Below are positions 25,001-36,118 of a stretch of 64,000 nt of DNA, piece after piece; the first letter of the stretch is position 1; each line of letters begins with the position of its first letter. The position numbers were made by a program, and so were the translations under genes. Under the pieces are notes generated by a model that was not told where the DNA came from, ran no database searches, and worked only from the letters and a program-made list of their open reading frames with translations. This stretch comes from Apiospora phragmitis. Taxonomy: Eukaryota; Ascomycota; Sordariomycetes; Amphisphaeriales; Apiosporaceae. The stretch covers positions 1,550,001 through 1,614,000 of the forward strand of contig JAQQWL010000009.1 of assembly GCA_038363925.1 (NCBI GenBank). Reading direction: 5' to 3'.

Positions 25001-27484
25001 ATTAAACTCTTAAAATAAATATTTAAACGAAGTAATAATATCGTTTTATTAAAACTTAATTATTAAGTTATAATTCTTTTATTCCTTTTAAATAAGAAAT
25101 ACGGCGGTTAGAACGTTCCGGGGTAAATATTTTTTAAATCGTTCCCGGCCACGTTGTACGGGGAGTTACCGTAATTTCTTCGGCTATCTGTTTAATATTT
25201 AGGGTATTTACCGGCTATTCCGGATCTGGTTATATATCCGGCTCGTCGTGCGGTTCTCCGGCCTCTTCCCGGTAATACGGCTTAATTTAAGTTATTCGAA
25301 AGGCTTTCGAGCTGTTTAAGGTGTCTACCCGGATCGTACGGTTTTCGATAGCTATTATTTTATATGGTCCGGTTTATCCTTCTCTTTCTCGCTAAACTAA
25401 GACTTTATTTCGAAGCGAGAGTGTTAAGATATTATGAATAGCTGGTTTATTTTAAGTATTTAAAGCTCGATAAATATCGATATTTATACGTATTTTCCGG
25501 AGTATTTTTATTATTTTCCGTATAGTTTCTCTTCGTGCTTAAATCTTTAGTAACGGTAGTGAGTTCTCGTCGATGCGAGGGTATATTCCGAATACTAGTA
25601 GGGTAAGTATTAGGCCGTCGGGGCTAGCCGTATTATTTAGATTATTGTCTCGATATTCGTTCGGTAACCGAGATCCTTTTATAGGATGTCGAAGGCCCTG
25701 CGTAGCGAAACGTGCGTTCGTTCGACCTTATTTATTACTTAATAAGCTTTAATAAGTATTTATTTATAAGTAATTCTTATTATTTATATATAGTTTCGAA
25801 ATTCTTTTTAAAAATACGTACTTAAATTATGCGAGATATAATTAAGAGGTTTTTAATATACGTATATTTAATATTTATAAAAGGTATTTTAAATATTTTA
25901 TACGCTAAGCGAATACAGGAATATAGCCGTTTAAAAGAATATATTCGAATTAATTATATAAAGTACGTTTTATCCGTTAATATAAATAATGTTTATAATA
26001 ATTTCGTAATTAAAGTTATATTTGTTTTATAACGAGAATTTAAATCTTTATAACGTTAAATCGTATAATTAATATTAAAAGTAAAACTTCTAGATCTCGT
26101 TAAGAATAGTAGGGTCGACATTATTATAGCCGGCGTTTTTTAAAAGCGTATAAAGCTTTTTTATACGAGGGTGTTTAAACCGTCGGTAAAGGTATCGAAA
26201 CTATTTTTCGGTAAAATATAACGTCGTTTTTATGCGGCCGGTATTAAAGAATAAATATCCTTATTTCTTAATTATAAAGAGTATTTCGTTATTCTTTTAT
26301 ATAATAAGATTAAAGATATTATTATAATACGTTTTAAACCGGTCGGGGTTATATAATAAGAATAAAAAAAGGGTTATAATATCTAGGATATAATATTTAA
26401 TTATTCTTAATAAGTTTTATATATCGATTATTTTAATTAATAAAATAAGCTTTAAGTTTTTAAACTTAATTTCGATACTTTCCGAAGTTTAATTAATTTA
26501 TATATTTAAGTTTTCTCGTATATAAGCCTTTATTTAAAACTTTTTAATTATTAAAAATAAGGCGGCACGGTATTTTAAAGCTTTTTTTAATAAGTTTAAT
26601 TATATAAGTTATTAAGGTTAAATTAGTAGGCTTATATAATAGTTTTTAAATAAATATCCTCGTTAATAAGCCGGTAATAAAACGCAGCGTTTATTAAGTA
26701 AATAATACTTTATTATATATTTTTTAAATCGAAGTATTTATACTTTTTTTTATTATTTTTTAAAATTCTTTTTTCTTTTTTTAGTTTTAACCGAACGTTT
26801 TATACTTTTTTTAAAAAAGGGGGCTTTATTTAATACTATTATACGCTTAGAAATATTAATTCTTTACTCGGGATTATTTTTCGATTAAGTGGTTTATTAA
26901 TTAATAGCTTTATTTATAATAGATTCGGCAGGTTTTTCGTTCGAACTTCTAATTCTCGTATAGTAATCTTGGTCGGAAAGTGCCGGCGGGTCGCTAGATC
27001 CTCTCTTATCCTAGTGGTCGGCTATTATATAATAATTTACTATCGTAAGCTAGTCGGTTTCCTTTTGTACGGTTATTTATAAACCGTTTATTAATTAAGT
27101 ACGTATTTATAACCGGGTTTCGATATAGTTTGTTTATTAAATATCGTTTTAATAATATTTAATCCGCTATTATATTTAATAATATATAAAGGTTTAAAAA
27201 TAACGCTTCGTATATTAACTTTTAATTAATAAAGGCCGGTATAAGCTTTAGAATTCCTCGGTAGGCCTGTACGATTAAGGTATAAAGAGCGATCTCTCTT
27301 TTAAATCTTTTTTCGGGGGCTCGTTATACGAGTTAAAGCTTATTTAATAAGATTTTTAAAACTTTAATAAATTATTTCTCGGCGTTTTTATTTTTTATTT
27401 ATATAAAGGAGGTTATTATTTAATTCGTAAAGTATTATACTTAATTTATTATCGTATTAAAGTACGAGTTTATAAGGTGGTATA

Positions 27485-27531
27485 ACGTATCCTATAAGCG
27501 AATATCCCATATAAGCGAATGTCCTATTTTT
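27485..27531 (+). repeat. Left terminal inverted repeat of Fot1-like element
   Basis: Starts ACGTATCCTA. Holds two copies of a TAAGCGAAT subrepeat. Pairs with 29,266-29,312 in inverted orientation. Confidence 0.85.
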
Positions 27532-29265
27532 TTATACCCTTTTTAATAAAATATAAATTAATTTTATTATAACGTATTTAATATATTAAAATTAATCGGA
27601 ATCTTTATTTCTAAATATTTTTATATTATTTTAATAAGTGCACGTATTATGCCCGGGCTTTCCGTAAATTTTATAACGTTATAAGCGTGTTTTAAACGTT
27701 CTTATATAACTACTCTTCCGACGCGGTTCGTTTTATAATTATTTATTAATATTCTTTCAAAATTATAAGTTTTTTTTAGTTTATATACGAAATGATCCTT
27801 TATTTTATAGCCGTTTCTTTTTAGTACGGCGGCGCCGGCTAAGTATTTTATTTATTTTTCGAAATATCGCGTTCTTATTTTTTAAAAGAGTAACTCGGTA
27901 TATAATATATGTTATAACGTTTACGATTTAGTTAAGGCTAATTAAAATAAATATCGAAAAGTTATTTTAATACCGTATAATACGGTTTCGAACGTATTCG
28001 GTTAAAGATTAAGCCTTAATCGGGTGATTTAAAGTTTTTAATTCTTAAAAAATAGGTAGACCGGAAGATATCCCCGGAGGTATTAAAGTACGTAGCTTTA
28101 TATCTAATTATAAAATAATATATTCTAAATTGTATAAAACGAGTCTTACTTTTCGAAAGCTTTTTTATATATTCGAAATAGTAAAAATCGCTTAGAACGC
28201 TTTTAAAAACGTTAGTAAGAAGTCTTTTTTTAAGATATAAGTAATATACGCCCTTTTTAATATACGAAAATAGCCGATATTAAGAGGTTAAAGCTTATAT
28301 AACGAATAAAAAGGTATATAAAGTATAATAAATAAGTTTTTTTTATAATAAAGCTTAAAAGTTATCGAGTAGTAGCTTTCGTAGCCGTTTAAGATTAAGA
28401 GGCGATAACGACCCTTTATATAAGACCTGATATATTAATTAAAGTGTCGAATCTAATCCTTACCTTTTTTATTCATGGTTTAGCTATTTTTAGTAATTAG
28501 GATTATTTCGTCCTTTAGTAATAGGCTGTTTTCGTATTAAGAAAAGAGGTGCGTTTTCCTGGTAAAGATAATATACGGAGGGATGGCGTAACCGTATAAT
28601 CCGACGCCCTGAATAATTATAATCTATTCCCGGTTCTTTTACTATATTACCTTAGGCTTTCCGTATTAATCGGAAGTAGTTACGATTATTTCGAACGAGA
28701 TTTAGTTTATAAAAAAGCCGGTTTTATTAAAGTTATAAATATCTTTCTTTTAAATCTCATATTTATAAATTATATTTTATATGAATATAAACTACGCGTA
28801 ATACGCGTTAAGATTTTTGTAAAAAACTCTTTAATAATCGATTCTTTAATTAAAACGCGTTTAGAGGTCTAATTATTATTATATAAAGTTAAAGGCTTAA
28901 TTAACGCCGACGCGTCCTGCGTCGCGTAAACTAAATAATCGATTCGCTATATTTTTTATATTACTTAGCTAGGAAAAAAACGATCGCGTATTTAAATTAA
29001 TAATATATTAAATAATTATATCTTTTTCGGAATTTAAAAGCTTTTAAGAATTCGTAAATATTTCGCGTTATATAGGTTAATTATTTCTTCTACGTTATAA
29101 AATTTTCGATAAAACGTAATAGATTAATATAGTTTTTTATACGCTTAAAATTAAGTTTTTTTAAAGCGTTTAAAACGCTAGAATTATATTACTTTTTTTT
29201 TAAAGTTATAATACTTTTAAACGTAAAAGAGTATAAAAAAAGGTTAAAGCTATAAGGAAATTTAT

Positions 29266-29312
29266 AAAAGTAGGATATTCGCTTATATAGGATATTCACT
29301 TGTAGGATACGT
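29266..29312 (-). repeat. Right terminal inverted repeat of Fot1-like element
   Basis: Reverse complement of the left repeat with about five C/T or G/A differences. Confidence 0.85.
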
Positions 29313-30144
29313 TATCTTATTTTATCTTTTTTCAAGTCCGATATAATTAAGATAGAATACTTTTATACGGCCGGAAAAAATATTTAAGAAAATCGTATAG
29401 TACTAGTCTTTTAATATATCTAGCCGTCGATATATTTTAATAATTATCCGTACTTTATTATAAAAAATATCGTACGGTTTATTAATATAGTTTTTTTTCT
29501 TTTATATCTTTAAAAAAGTAACGACCTTATTTTAATCGATTTTATTATTATAAATAGCTCGGCTTAAAGAGATATCGTACTTTATAACGTACGCTAAACT
29601 AGATAATTATACGGTTTAATTTAGCGGTACCGGAGTTAAAAAAAGAAAAATAACGATATCTTGCGACGTTTAGATACTTAGGAATCTAGGGTTAGACGTC
29701 GGGCCTAAAGTATCCCGTAATATCGCGAATAATTACTCCGTATAGAGACCGGGTGTCTCTCGCTTAGGCGGCGGTTATTCGACTATTTATTTTAAAGAAG
29801 AGTATAGAATATCCTCTTTTCGGGTTTCCGAAGTCGGTTCTACCGGTTGGTCTTATTAATATATAAGAGCGGCCGGTAATATTAATCGTACGAGCTTACT
29901 TTTAAAGGATCCGCTTATTAATATATTAACTCCGTTTTTTTCGAGGTAATAATAAAGTTTTTTTTAAAATATATAATTAATTTAACCGAATTAATATTCG
30001 GTTTATTTTTTAAATTTTATATTAAACGTTTTTTAAAAGAACGTTTCTTTTATTTTTAATATATAATACTTTAAAAAGTATCGTATAAAGTACGTCGTAA
30101 ATAGTTCGGGTATTATTTTTTCGAAAAATATTTTTAAAAGTTTA

Positions 30145-30186
30145 AGCCAGCTGACGGTGCTACGGTCACCCTATACAACGGCGACC
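30145..30186 (+). repeat. Left terminal inverted repeat of second DNA transposon
   Basis: Begins AGCCAGCTGACGGTGC. It includes the palindrome CAGCTG. Pairs with 32,027-32,068. Confidence 0.88.
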
Positions 30187-32026
30187 TTAAAAACTAATAA
30201 TAATATTATATAATAATAATACGAATAATTTAATTAAAAATTAATACAAAATCTTAAAAACACCGTTTTAGTCTCGAAACGCTTTTATAATACTCTTAAT
30301 CTTAAATTTAAAGTTAGATTTAATTATAACGGCTTCCGGCGTTAACGATAAAAGAGTAATAGCCTAGGGTTTTAATATAACGCTATTTATTTCCCTCTTA
30401 ATTACTATAGCATCTCGTATACGCGTAAACTTTTAATTAAAGTTAAGTATTACTCTTTTCCTTTTTTTACTCCTTTTTTTTTTTTAAAAAATTACTTTTT
30501 AAAAGTAATTTCTCGTACTTTAATTAGCCGATCTAGCTATTTAAAATATTTAGACTTTTTTAAAGCTTCCGGAATAAAACCCGGCGCGTCGCGTTATTAA
30601 AAATAATATTATTACTATTAAGCGTATCCGCTAACTCTTTAATTAAGCGGTTGGTCGTAGGTATTAATAACGCTATAAAGGAGAATTATTTATCGAAAAC
30701 GTCGGGGGAAGGCTTAAATAGTCCTGCCTTTGCCTAGTCTTCTATCCTCCGGTTCCGGTTATTAAAAGGCTTATTAATATCGCGAGGGAATATACTAATT
30801 ACGGCCTAGCCGCTAATTATTATATACGGCCGAAAAGTAAACCTTTTAAATAGTTCGTAATACTAAAGGAAGTCCTTTTTATTTATATTTATTTTATTAA
30901 GCCCTATATAGTATAGGGTCACCTTCCGGTGGTAAGTATCCTTTAGCACACTAAAAGGACTAAGATCTAAGGGTTATAATAAGTACGACGAGTATACCGG
31001 AAGGAAGAGAAGTTATATCTTATACTTTAAACACGTTATAATAAATTCCTCGCTTACGTAGCTAGCGTGGCTATCTAGGATAATAAGCCGCTACTAATCC
31101 TCGTTTTAAAGCTTTATATAAAGGATAAAAACCTCATTTAACCACACTAGGGCTAGCTCCTTATTAGTCCAGCCTTTAAGGGATGCCGTAAAGACTTAAT
31201 CCTTTATAGCATCCGTTAATAAGTCCTCTTCTTCCGGAAATTATTACTATTAAACCTATTAACCTTTAAATATAATAAAAAGAGGTAAAGCTCGGCTTAA
31301 AACGTTATTATATTCGACCGTAAAAGCCTATTCTCGGTTAAGGGAGTTTATAACTAGTATTCTCTTTATTTTAACAGGTTTAATAACTATTATATTTATT
31401 TTATAGCCGAGCTAATTACCGATCTCGTCGAAGTTAAACCGAAACTCCGGAAGGATTGATTTGGAAATAAGATTATTAAGCCGCTCGAAAAACTCGAAAA
31501 TTTTCTTTACGGAAGTTACGTTAAGCCTTAAGAAATCTATCCTTTTAAAAAAAATAACATTAATAAATGAATAACGAGCAATAAATCTTTTAACCTAATA
31601 CTTACTGAGTATTATATTAATCCCGTTAACTTAAAAGATTCGTTAAGCGAATATTCGAAAAATAACGTACGCCGGTAAGTAGCCTAGATTATATTACGCA
31701 AAGCACTAAGTCACGATTTAAGACTTTTCCGCTATTATTAAAGCTTAGAAGGATTTATTCCGTTATTTTATAGTTTTACGGCCGTAAATCCGAGCCTTTA
31801 AAGTTGTTTTAAGGATATTATGCTTCTCGGCGGCTTGTTTTAATAACGAGCTATTTATAACATTTTAAATCGCGCGTTATAATATTAACTCGTTAAGTTT
31901 ACGGCCTATCGGAAAGAGGAAAAGAAAAGAGAAAAGATGGTATTATTTAATTAATTATAAATTAAAAGCTAATTAGTTTATATACTAATTTATATATAGT
32001 GCTATCGAGAGCTATTTAAATTTAGG

Positions 32027-32068
32027 GGTCGCCGTTACATAGGGTGACCGTAGCACCGTCAGCTGGCT
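32027..32068 (-). repeat. Right terminal inverted repeat of second DNA transposon
   Basis: Inverted copy of the left end with two transition differences. Confidence 0.88.
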
Positions 32069-32530
32069 TAAGTTTTTAAAAAGCGAAATTAACGTTCTTT
32101 TTTTAAATTATTAAAAATATCCCGGTATTTTAAAAAACTTCTTTATATATAAATAGTTCGGGGGTTAAAGTTATCGGTTTATTTAAATTCGATATATTCG
32201 AGCTCGGTCTCGATTCGTTAACCGTAATTAATTTTATTTTAATAAAGGTTATTATTTTATAAATTATATAATAAAGTAATTTAAATATATAATTATATAT
32301 AACTTAACTAGTTTCGCGTATAATTCGGAACTTAGTCTCCTCTTTATAATATATATTCGGAAAAAGAGGTTCCTCCTCGTATAGTTAATTTAGCTCGGCT
32401 CTTCCTCCGAATTTCTAACGGGCGGAAATTCTCGGGGCTCCTTAATACGGTCGCCCTTACGTCGGTAAGGGCGTAAAACCGTCTCTTTACTTTTATTAAT
32501 TTATAATCGCTACGGGTAATTATTAATTAG

Positions 32531-32738
32531 TATTAAATAAGCTTTTATATATATATATAAATTCCGAGTTTAATCGAGGTTTAATAGTTATATTTTATTA
32601 TTTATTTTTATTTTTAATACGAGTTATAAGGGGTATCGTATGCCCTTCTTAATAAAATAAAAAAGGGGTTCGTATATATAAGTACGTAGCACCTCTTTTA
32701 AAGTAATATAAAAAACTTTAATTCTTACTGTTTTAATA
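32531..32738 (-). repeat. Copia 5' LTR (208 bp)
   Basis: Partner of the repeat at 22,894-23,101. Most differences between the two copies are transitions, as expected when RIP mutates each copy independently. Confidence 0.8.
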
Positions 32739-32859
32739 AAAACGTTAATTATATATACTACTCTTAGTTTCGGCTAATTACTCTCGGTAAATACACGCGG
32801 AGAAACTAATAGAACCGAATTAACCGCAGGTTAGCTACGGTATTATATATAGCCTACCG

Positions 32860-33440
32860 ATATTTAATAACTAATTAGTTAAAATCGAGACGAAACGCCC
32901 TTTATTTAAAATAAAGGTAGCTAGTTAATCCTTTAGAGATAAGATAAGAATAGAACCTTCTTTATTTAAAATAAAAGCTGATAGTATAGCTGTAATATTA
33001 ACGTAGTCTCGCTATTATACGTAAATAATTAAAGGAAACGAGTCTTTAAACGTCTTATATTTAAAGCTAAGGTAGCTGCGTAGCCGTAATAACGCGGTAA
33101 TAATAATCTTTATTTAGAAATAAAACGATAATAAAATATCATCTTATTCGAGGCCGCATAGTTGAATATAATACTAACGTGGCCTCGCCGAAAAAGGGGA
33201 GATAAGTAGAAGAGACGAGTCGCAGAACGTCCTGTATCCGAGGCCAAGGCAGCTACGTTAGCCTCTAGAGATGAGACGAGAATAGGACCTTCCTTAACCG
33301 GAATAAAAGCTAATAATGTAGCTGTATTATTAACGTGGTCTCGCCGTTATATATAAATAATTAAAAGAAATAAGTCCCGGAACGTTATATATTTAAAATA
33401 AAGGTAATAGCGCGGTAGCGATACTAATATAGTTTCGAGT
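32860..33440. repeat. Degenerate tandem repeat, unit about 155-177 bp
   Basis: A block resembling AAGGTAGCT preceded by a TTTAAA-type stretch and followed by a TATTAACGTAGTCTCGC-like word recurs at about 32,914, 33,069, 33,246 and 33,401 (spacings 155, 177, 155). The copies differ largely by transitions. It lies just outside the right Copia LTR, at the edge of the RIP block. Function unknown; it could be a subtelomere-type or transposon-internal minisatellite. Confidence 0.65.
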
Positions 33441-33840
33441 AAGCGAACGTTATTAGAATAAAAGTAGCTTTTAAAAAACGAAGGAAGCTTTTATAATTAT
33501 AAAGAGTTTACCGGTAATTAATTTTTAAATAAAACTTAAAATAGTAATAAAAAGAATATTATTTTTAACGTAATTTATATTAAAATTAATATATAATATA
33601 AAAAATAAATAACGATAATAATAAAGTTAAGTTAAATTAAAATATAAATAAAGTTAAAAAATATAAGTCGAACTTATAATTATAAATAAGTATAATAAGC
33701 GTCGTAATTAATTTTATAATAAAAAAAAAGAGAAAAAGTTAAGTATATATCGAAAGGACTTTACGAGAAGACAGTTTTATATATATATTTAAATAGAGAC
33801 AGGGGTATATAACCGCGCGATACCCAATCGGGAAAGGGGG

Positions 33841-34730
33841 CTAACCCGGGAGGTGCGACAGCGCTTTCTCGACTACATGCTTTTTGTTAATCAGTCTAGC
33901 TGTTTTCGTTTGAGTCGGCCACCACCCCTTCGCAGCATTGTTCTATCCATAGCTCAATTTTCAGCTTCTCCAGCCACAGATTTTACATGAAGTAAAGTGT
34001 CCATTGTCCACCAAAGCGGAAGGCGAAGTGGTCAGGTTGATCCGAAAAGAAGCAAGTACACCGGCCAGATCGAATTTAGGGAGGAGCTGCATGTGTAATG
34101 TAATCATGTGGTGGGCACTGGGCGGAAACCCAAGATTGGCATGATAATACTGTAGTAAGCATCGTAGGTTGCACCTTCCACGTTAGAAGGAAGCCACATG
34201 ACAATTGTCCCACAAACGAGTCATCTGATCCAAATCGAACGGTCGCAATTGAGTCAAGTCCACTTTCCTATTTCTCTTTCCCATTCGGAGTTTATATTCC
34301 AGAAATGACTCGCCCGGCCCCGGATAGCCACAGAGCTACAAAAACAGATGAGCAGATCATCGGAACTAGCAGACCAAGACCAGATGGGCTTACTGGTTCA
34401 TCTCATTTTGACCCCTGAAACTAATACACTTCGATCGCGCCGCTCTCACGCCTCAATTTGCTAGTGGCAAGACTAGAGGCCTTTGACATCCATCAATTCC
34501 TACTCGCGATCGCCGACCAAATGGTGACCGAGTCCCACCCGTGCCGACGCAGAAACGGCTTTGAGCTTACTATATTATCTATCAAACGGCCCATATTTTC
34601 TTGTCAGCAGAACCCTATATGGTCGAGTATATAGGGGGCCCAACGATTCGCCTCATGTCTCGTTTTGTTAACTCACTTCGCTATTCGTGCAATTGTCACT
34701 TATTCGACTTCCTGCCCATAGACTTCCAAC
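33841..34730. other. Return to normal base composition; upstream region of GH71 gene
   Basis: No gene seen. AT-rich sequence ends abruptly near 33,840. A TATATAGGG word near 34,629-34,637, about 100 bp before the GH71 start codon, could act as a TATA element. Confidence 0.45.
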
Positions 34731-36118
34731 ATGCTGAAAGGAGCGTTGATAGCTGCGGTGGCCGCATTGGCTAACCTGGCTGCTGCCGGAGATGTGTTTG
34801 CCCACTACATGGTCCGTTACTGAATCTCTCGTCCCGTCGCGACAACAAACTGACTAGTTCGGCAGGTCCAAGGACTGGATGGCAGGACCAACCACGCAGT
34901 CCAAGATGTCATCGATGCGAGAGACATGGGCATCGCGGCGTTCGCCCTGAACGTTGGGCAGCCCAGCGCTGGCTGGGCGACCGACGCCATGAGCCAGCTG
35001 TTCAAGGCCGCCAAGGACAACAACTTCAAGCTCTTCTTCAGCCTGGACCTCGCGCAGACCAAGGACGCCTACGCCTACAGCGACCTGATCAAGAAGTACG
35101 CGGGGCACGACGCCTACTACCGGGCCGGCCCCAACAAGCTGCCCTTCCTGAGCACCTTCAGCGCCCAGAAGACCGACGCCAACTACTGGACCAGCTTCCT
35201 GAGCTCGTTCGACCAGACCAAGTTCTACTTCGTGCCCAACTTCGACGACACCCCGAACTACTTCGATAACCCGGGCACCTGGATGAACGACTGGGCCAAG
35301 GCGGTCGACGGCGCCTTCAGCTGGGAGACGGCGTGGCCCCTCAACAGCAACACGCCCTCCAACGTGTCCTCGGTGCAGGACGAGAAGGTGCTCAAGGCGA
35401 CGCACGCCAAGAAGAAGGCATACATGATGCCGCTCTCGACGCTGCAGTACAAACACTGGAGCGGCCAGCACTGGTACCGCCCCGGCGAGGTCAACATGCC
35501 GCAGCGCATAACCGAGATCCTGGACATGGGCGACCGCCCGACTACGTCGAGATCATCACCTGGAACGACGGCGGCGAGTCGCACTACATCGGCACGCTGC
35601 GCATGGAGGGCATCGGCAAGAGTATGGTCGAGTACGCCAACAACGACGACTACAACCACGTGGCATGGCAGCCCGTCTTCACCTCGTTCATCTACGCCTT
35701 CAACAACGGCTACAAAGCGGGCGGCATGCGCCCGCCCATCAACAAGCAGCTCGTCGGCTCCATGTGGTACCGCGCCATCAAGAAGGATGCGTCGTGCCAG
35801 TCGGACCCCGAGGGCCGGCCCGGCGGCGCGGGTGCGGGCAAGGACGCCGTCAACTGGGCCGTTGTCGCGGCCGACTATGGCCTCGCCAACCTGCGGCTGC
35901 AGATCTGGAGCGGCGGCCAACTGATCCGCAAGGTCGCCTTGCAGCCTGGTTTGAACTACGGCAGCGAGCCCGGCCTCGCCACGGGGCCCCAGTACTTTGA
36001 GGTCGTGGACACTGCCAACAACAACAAGATCGTCATGTCGGGTAAGGGTCGTGTTGACGTTAAGGCCCAGTCTACTGGCTACTGCAACTTCAACTATGTG
36101 GTTGCCGGCCTCAAGTAA
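34731..36118 (+). CDS. Secreted GH71 alpha-1,3-glucanase (mutanase) with one frameshift
   Basis: Glycoside hydrolase family 71 enzyme that cuts alpha-1,3-glucan of fungal walls. Exons 34,731-34,811 and 34,866-36,118; the 54-nt intron has an ACTGAC branch site. Signal peptide MLKGALIAAVAALANLAAAG, then the family start VFAHYMVQGLDG, AFALNVGQPSAGWATDAM, KLFFSLDLAQ and, near the end of the catalytic part, DYVEIITWNDGGESHYIG. The C-terminal domain ends NYVVAGLK. About 444 residues. The frame breaks at 35,540/35,541: DMGDRP continues as DYVEIITWND only if one G is added to CCCG-ACTAC. Both sides are perfectly conserved in pattern, so a sequencing or assembly deletion is more likely than decay. Confidence 0.87.

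Larger units (their letters stand above)
27485..29312 (-). mobile_element. Fot1/Pogo-like DNA transposon nested in the Copia element
   Basis: Element of 1,828 bp with terminal inverted repeats of about 47 bp (27,485-27,531 and 29,266-29,312) that differ by about five transitions, flanked on both sides by TA (27,483-27,484 and 29,313-29,314). The minus strand encodes fossil transposase: IIIIQGVGLYGYAIPPYIIF near 28,570-28,640 and RYRLLILNGYESYYS near 28,380, matching the DDE region of Fot1-type proteins, followed by PLNIGYFRILKRAYY. Size, TA duplication and protein fit the Fot1/Pogo group. Many stops make it inactive. Confidence 0.85.
30145..32068. mobile_element. Second TIR/TA DNA transposon nested in the Copia element, transposase unrecognised
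   Basis: Element of 1,924 bp with terminal inverted repeats of 42 bp (30,145-30,186 and 32,027-32,068) that differ at only two positions, flanked by TA on both sides (30,143-30,144 and 32,069-32,070). Size and TA duplication suggest the Tc1/mariner/Pogo superfamily. The interior is RIP-mutated and no DDE motif could be read on either strand, so the family is open. The terminal repeats are GC-rich and still contain several CpA and TpG steps, unlike the interior. Confidence 0.78.
22894..32738 (-). mobile_element. Copia (Ty1) LTR retrotransposon, RIP-degraded, with two nested insertions
   Basis: Two direct repeats of 208 bp bound the element. Between them, read on the minus strand, Copia motifs occur in the proper order. 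Reverse transcriptase about 24,400-24,960: DPGKYTGRRIFKTRFIREIKG, YEKSRLVI, ELRDII-stop-AYTQS, TDDTFSF. RNase H C-terminus about 23,470-23,620: INGRNNPINALTKK and NRLSVRV. The 5' LTR is therefore on the right. Total span is 9,845 bp; subtracting the two DNA transposons (1,828 and 1,924 bp) leaves about 6.1 kb, a normal Copia size. Gag and integrase should lie at about 25.2-27.4 and 29.3-32.5 kb but are too mutated to read. No clear 5-bp target duplication is left. Confidence 0.82.
15400..33840. repeat. AT-rich RIP-mutated repeat block
   Basis: About 18.4 kb dominated by A and T in which CpA and TpG dinucleotides are scarce, TpA is very common, and CpG is kept (words such as CGCGTCGCG persist). 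This is the mark of repeat-induced point mutation acting on CpA. No intact ORF of useful length exists inside. Decayed mobile elements fill most of it: a LINE, a Copia LTR element and two nested DNA transposons. Both borders with normal sequence are sharp, within a few hundred bases. An alternative is a centromeric or other constitutively heterochromatic region; the sequence does not separate these. Confidence 0.9.

Noticed and set aside
25829..26032. 67-aa ORF inside the AT-rich block
   Set aside because: Ile/Tyr/Asn/Lys composition is what random AT-rich DNA gives; it lies within the Copia span on the opposite strand.
15400..33840. Idea that the AT-rich block is a mitochondrial insertion
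   Set aside because: The readable fossils are nuclear transposons (LINE, Copia, Fot1-like) and CpG is retained, unlike fungal mitochondrial DNA.
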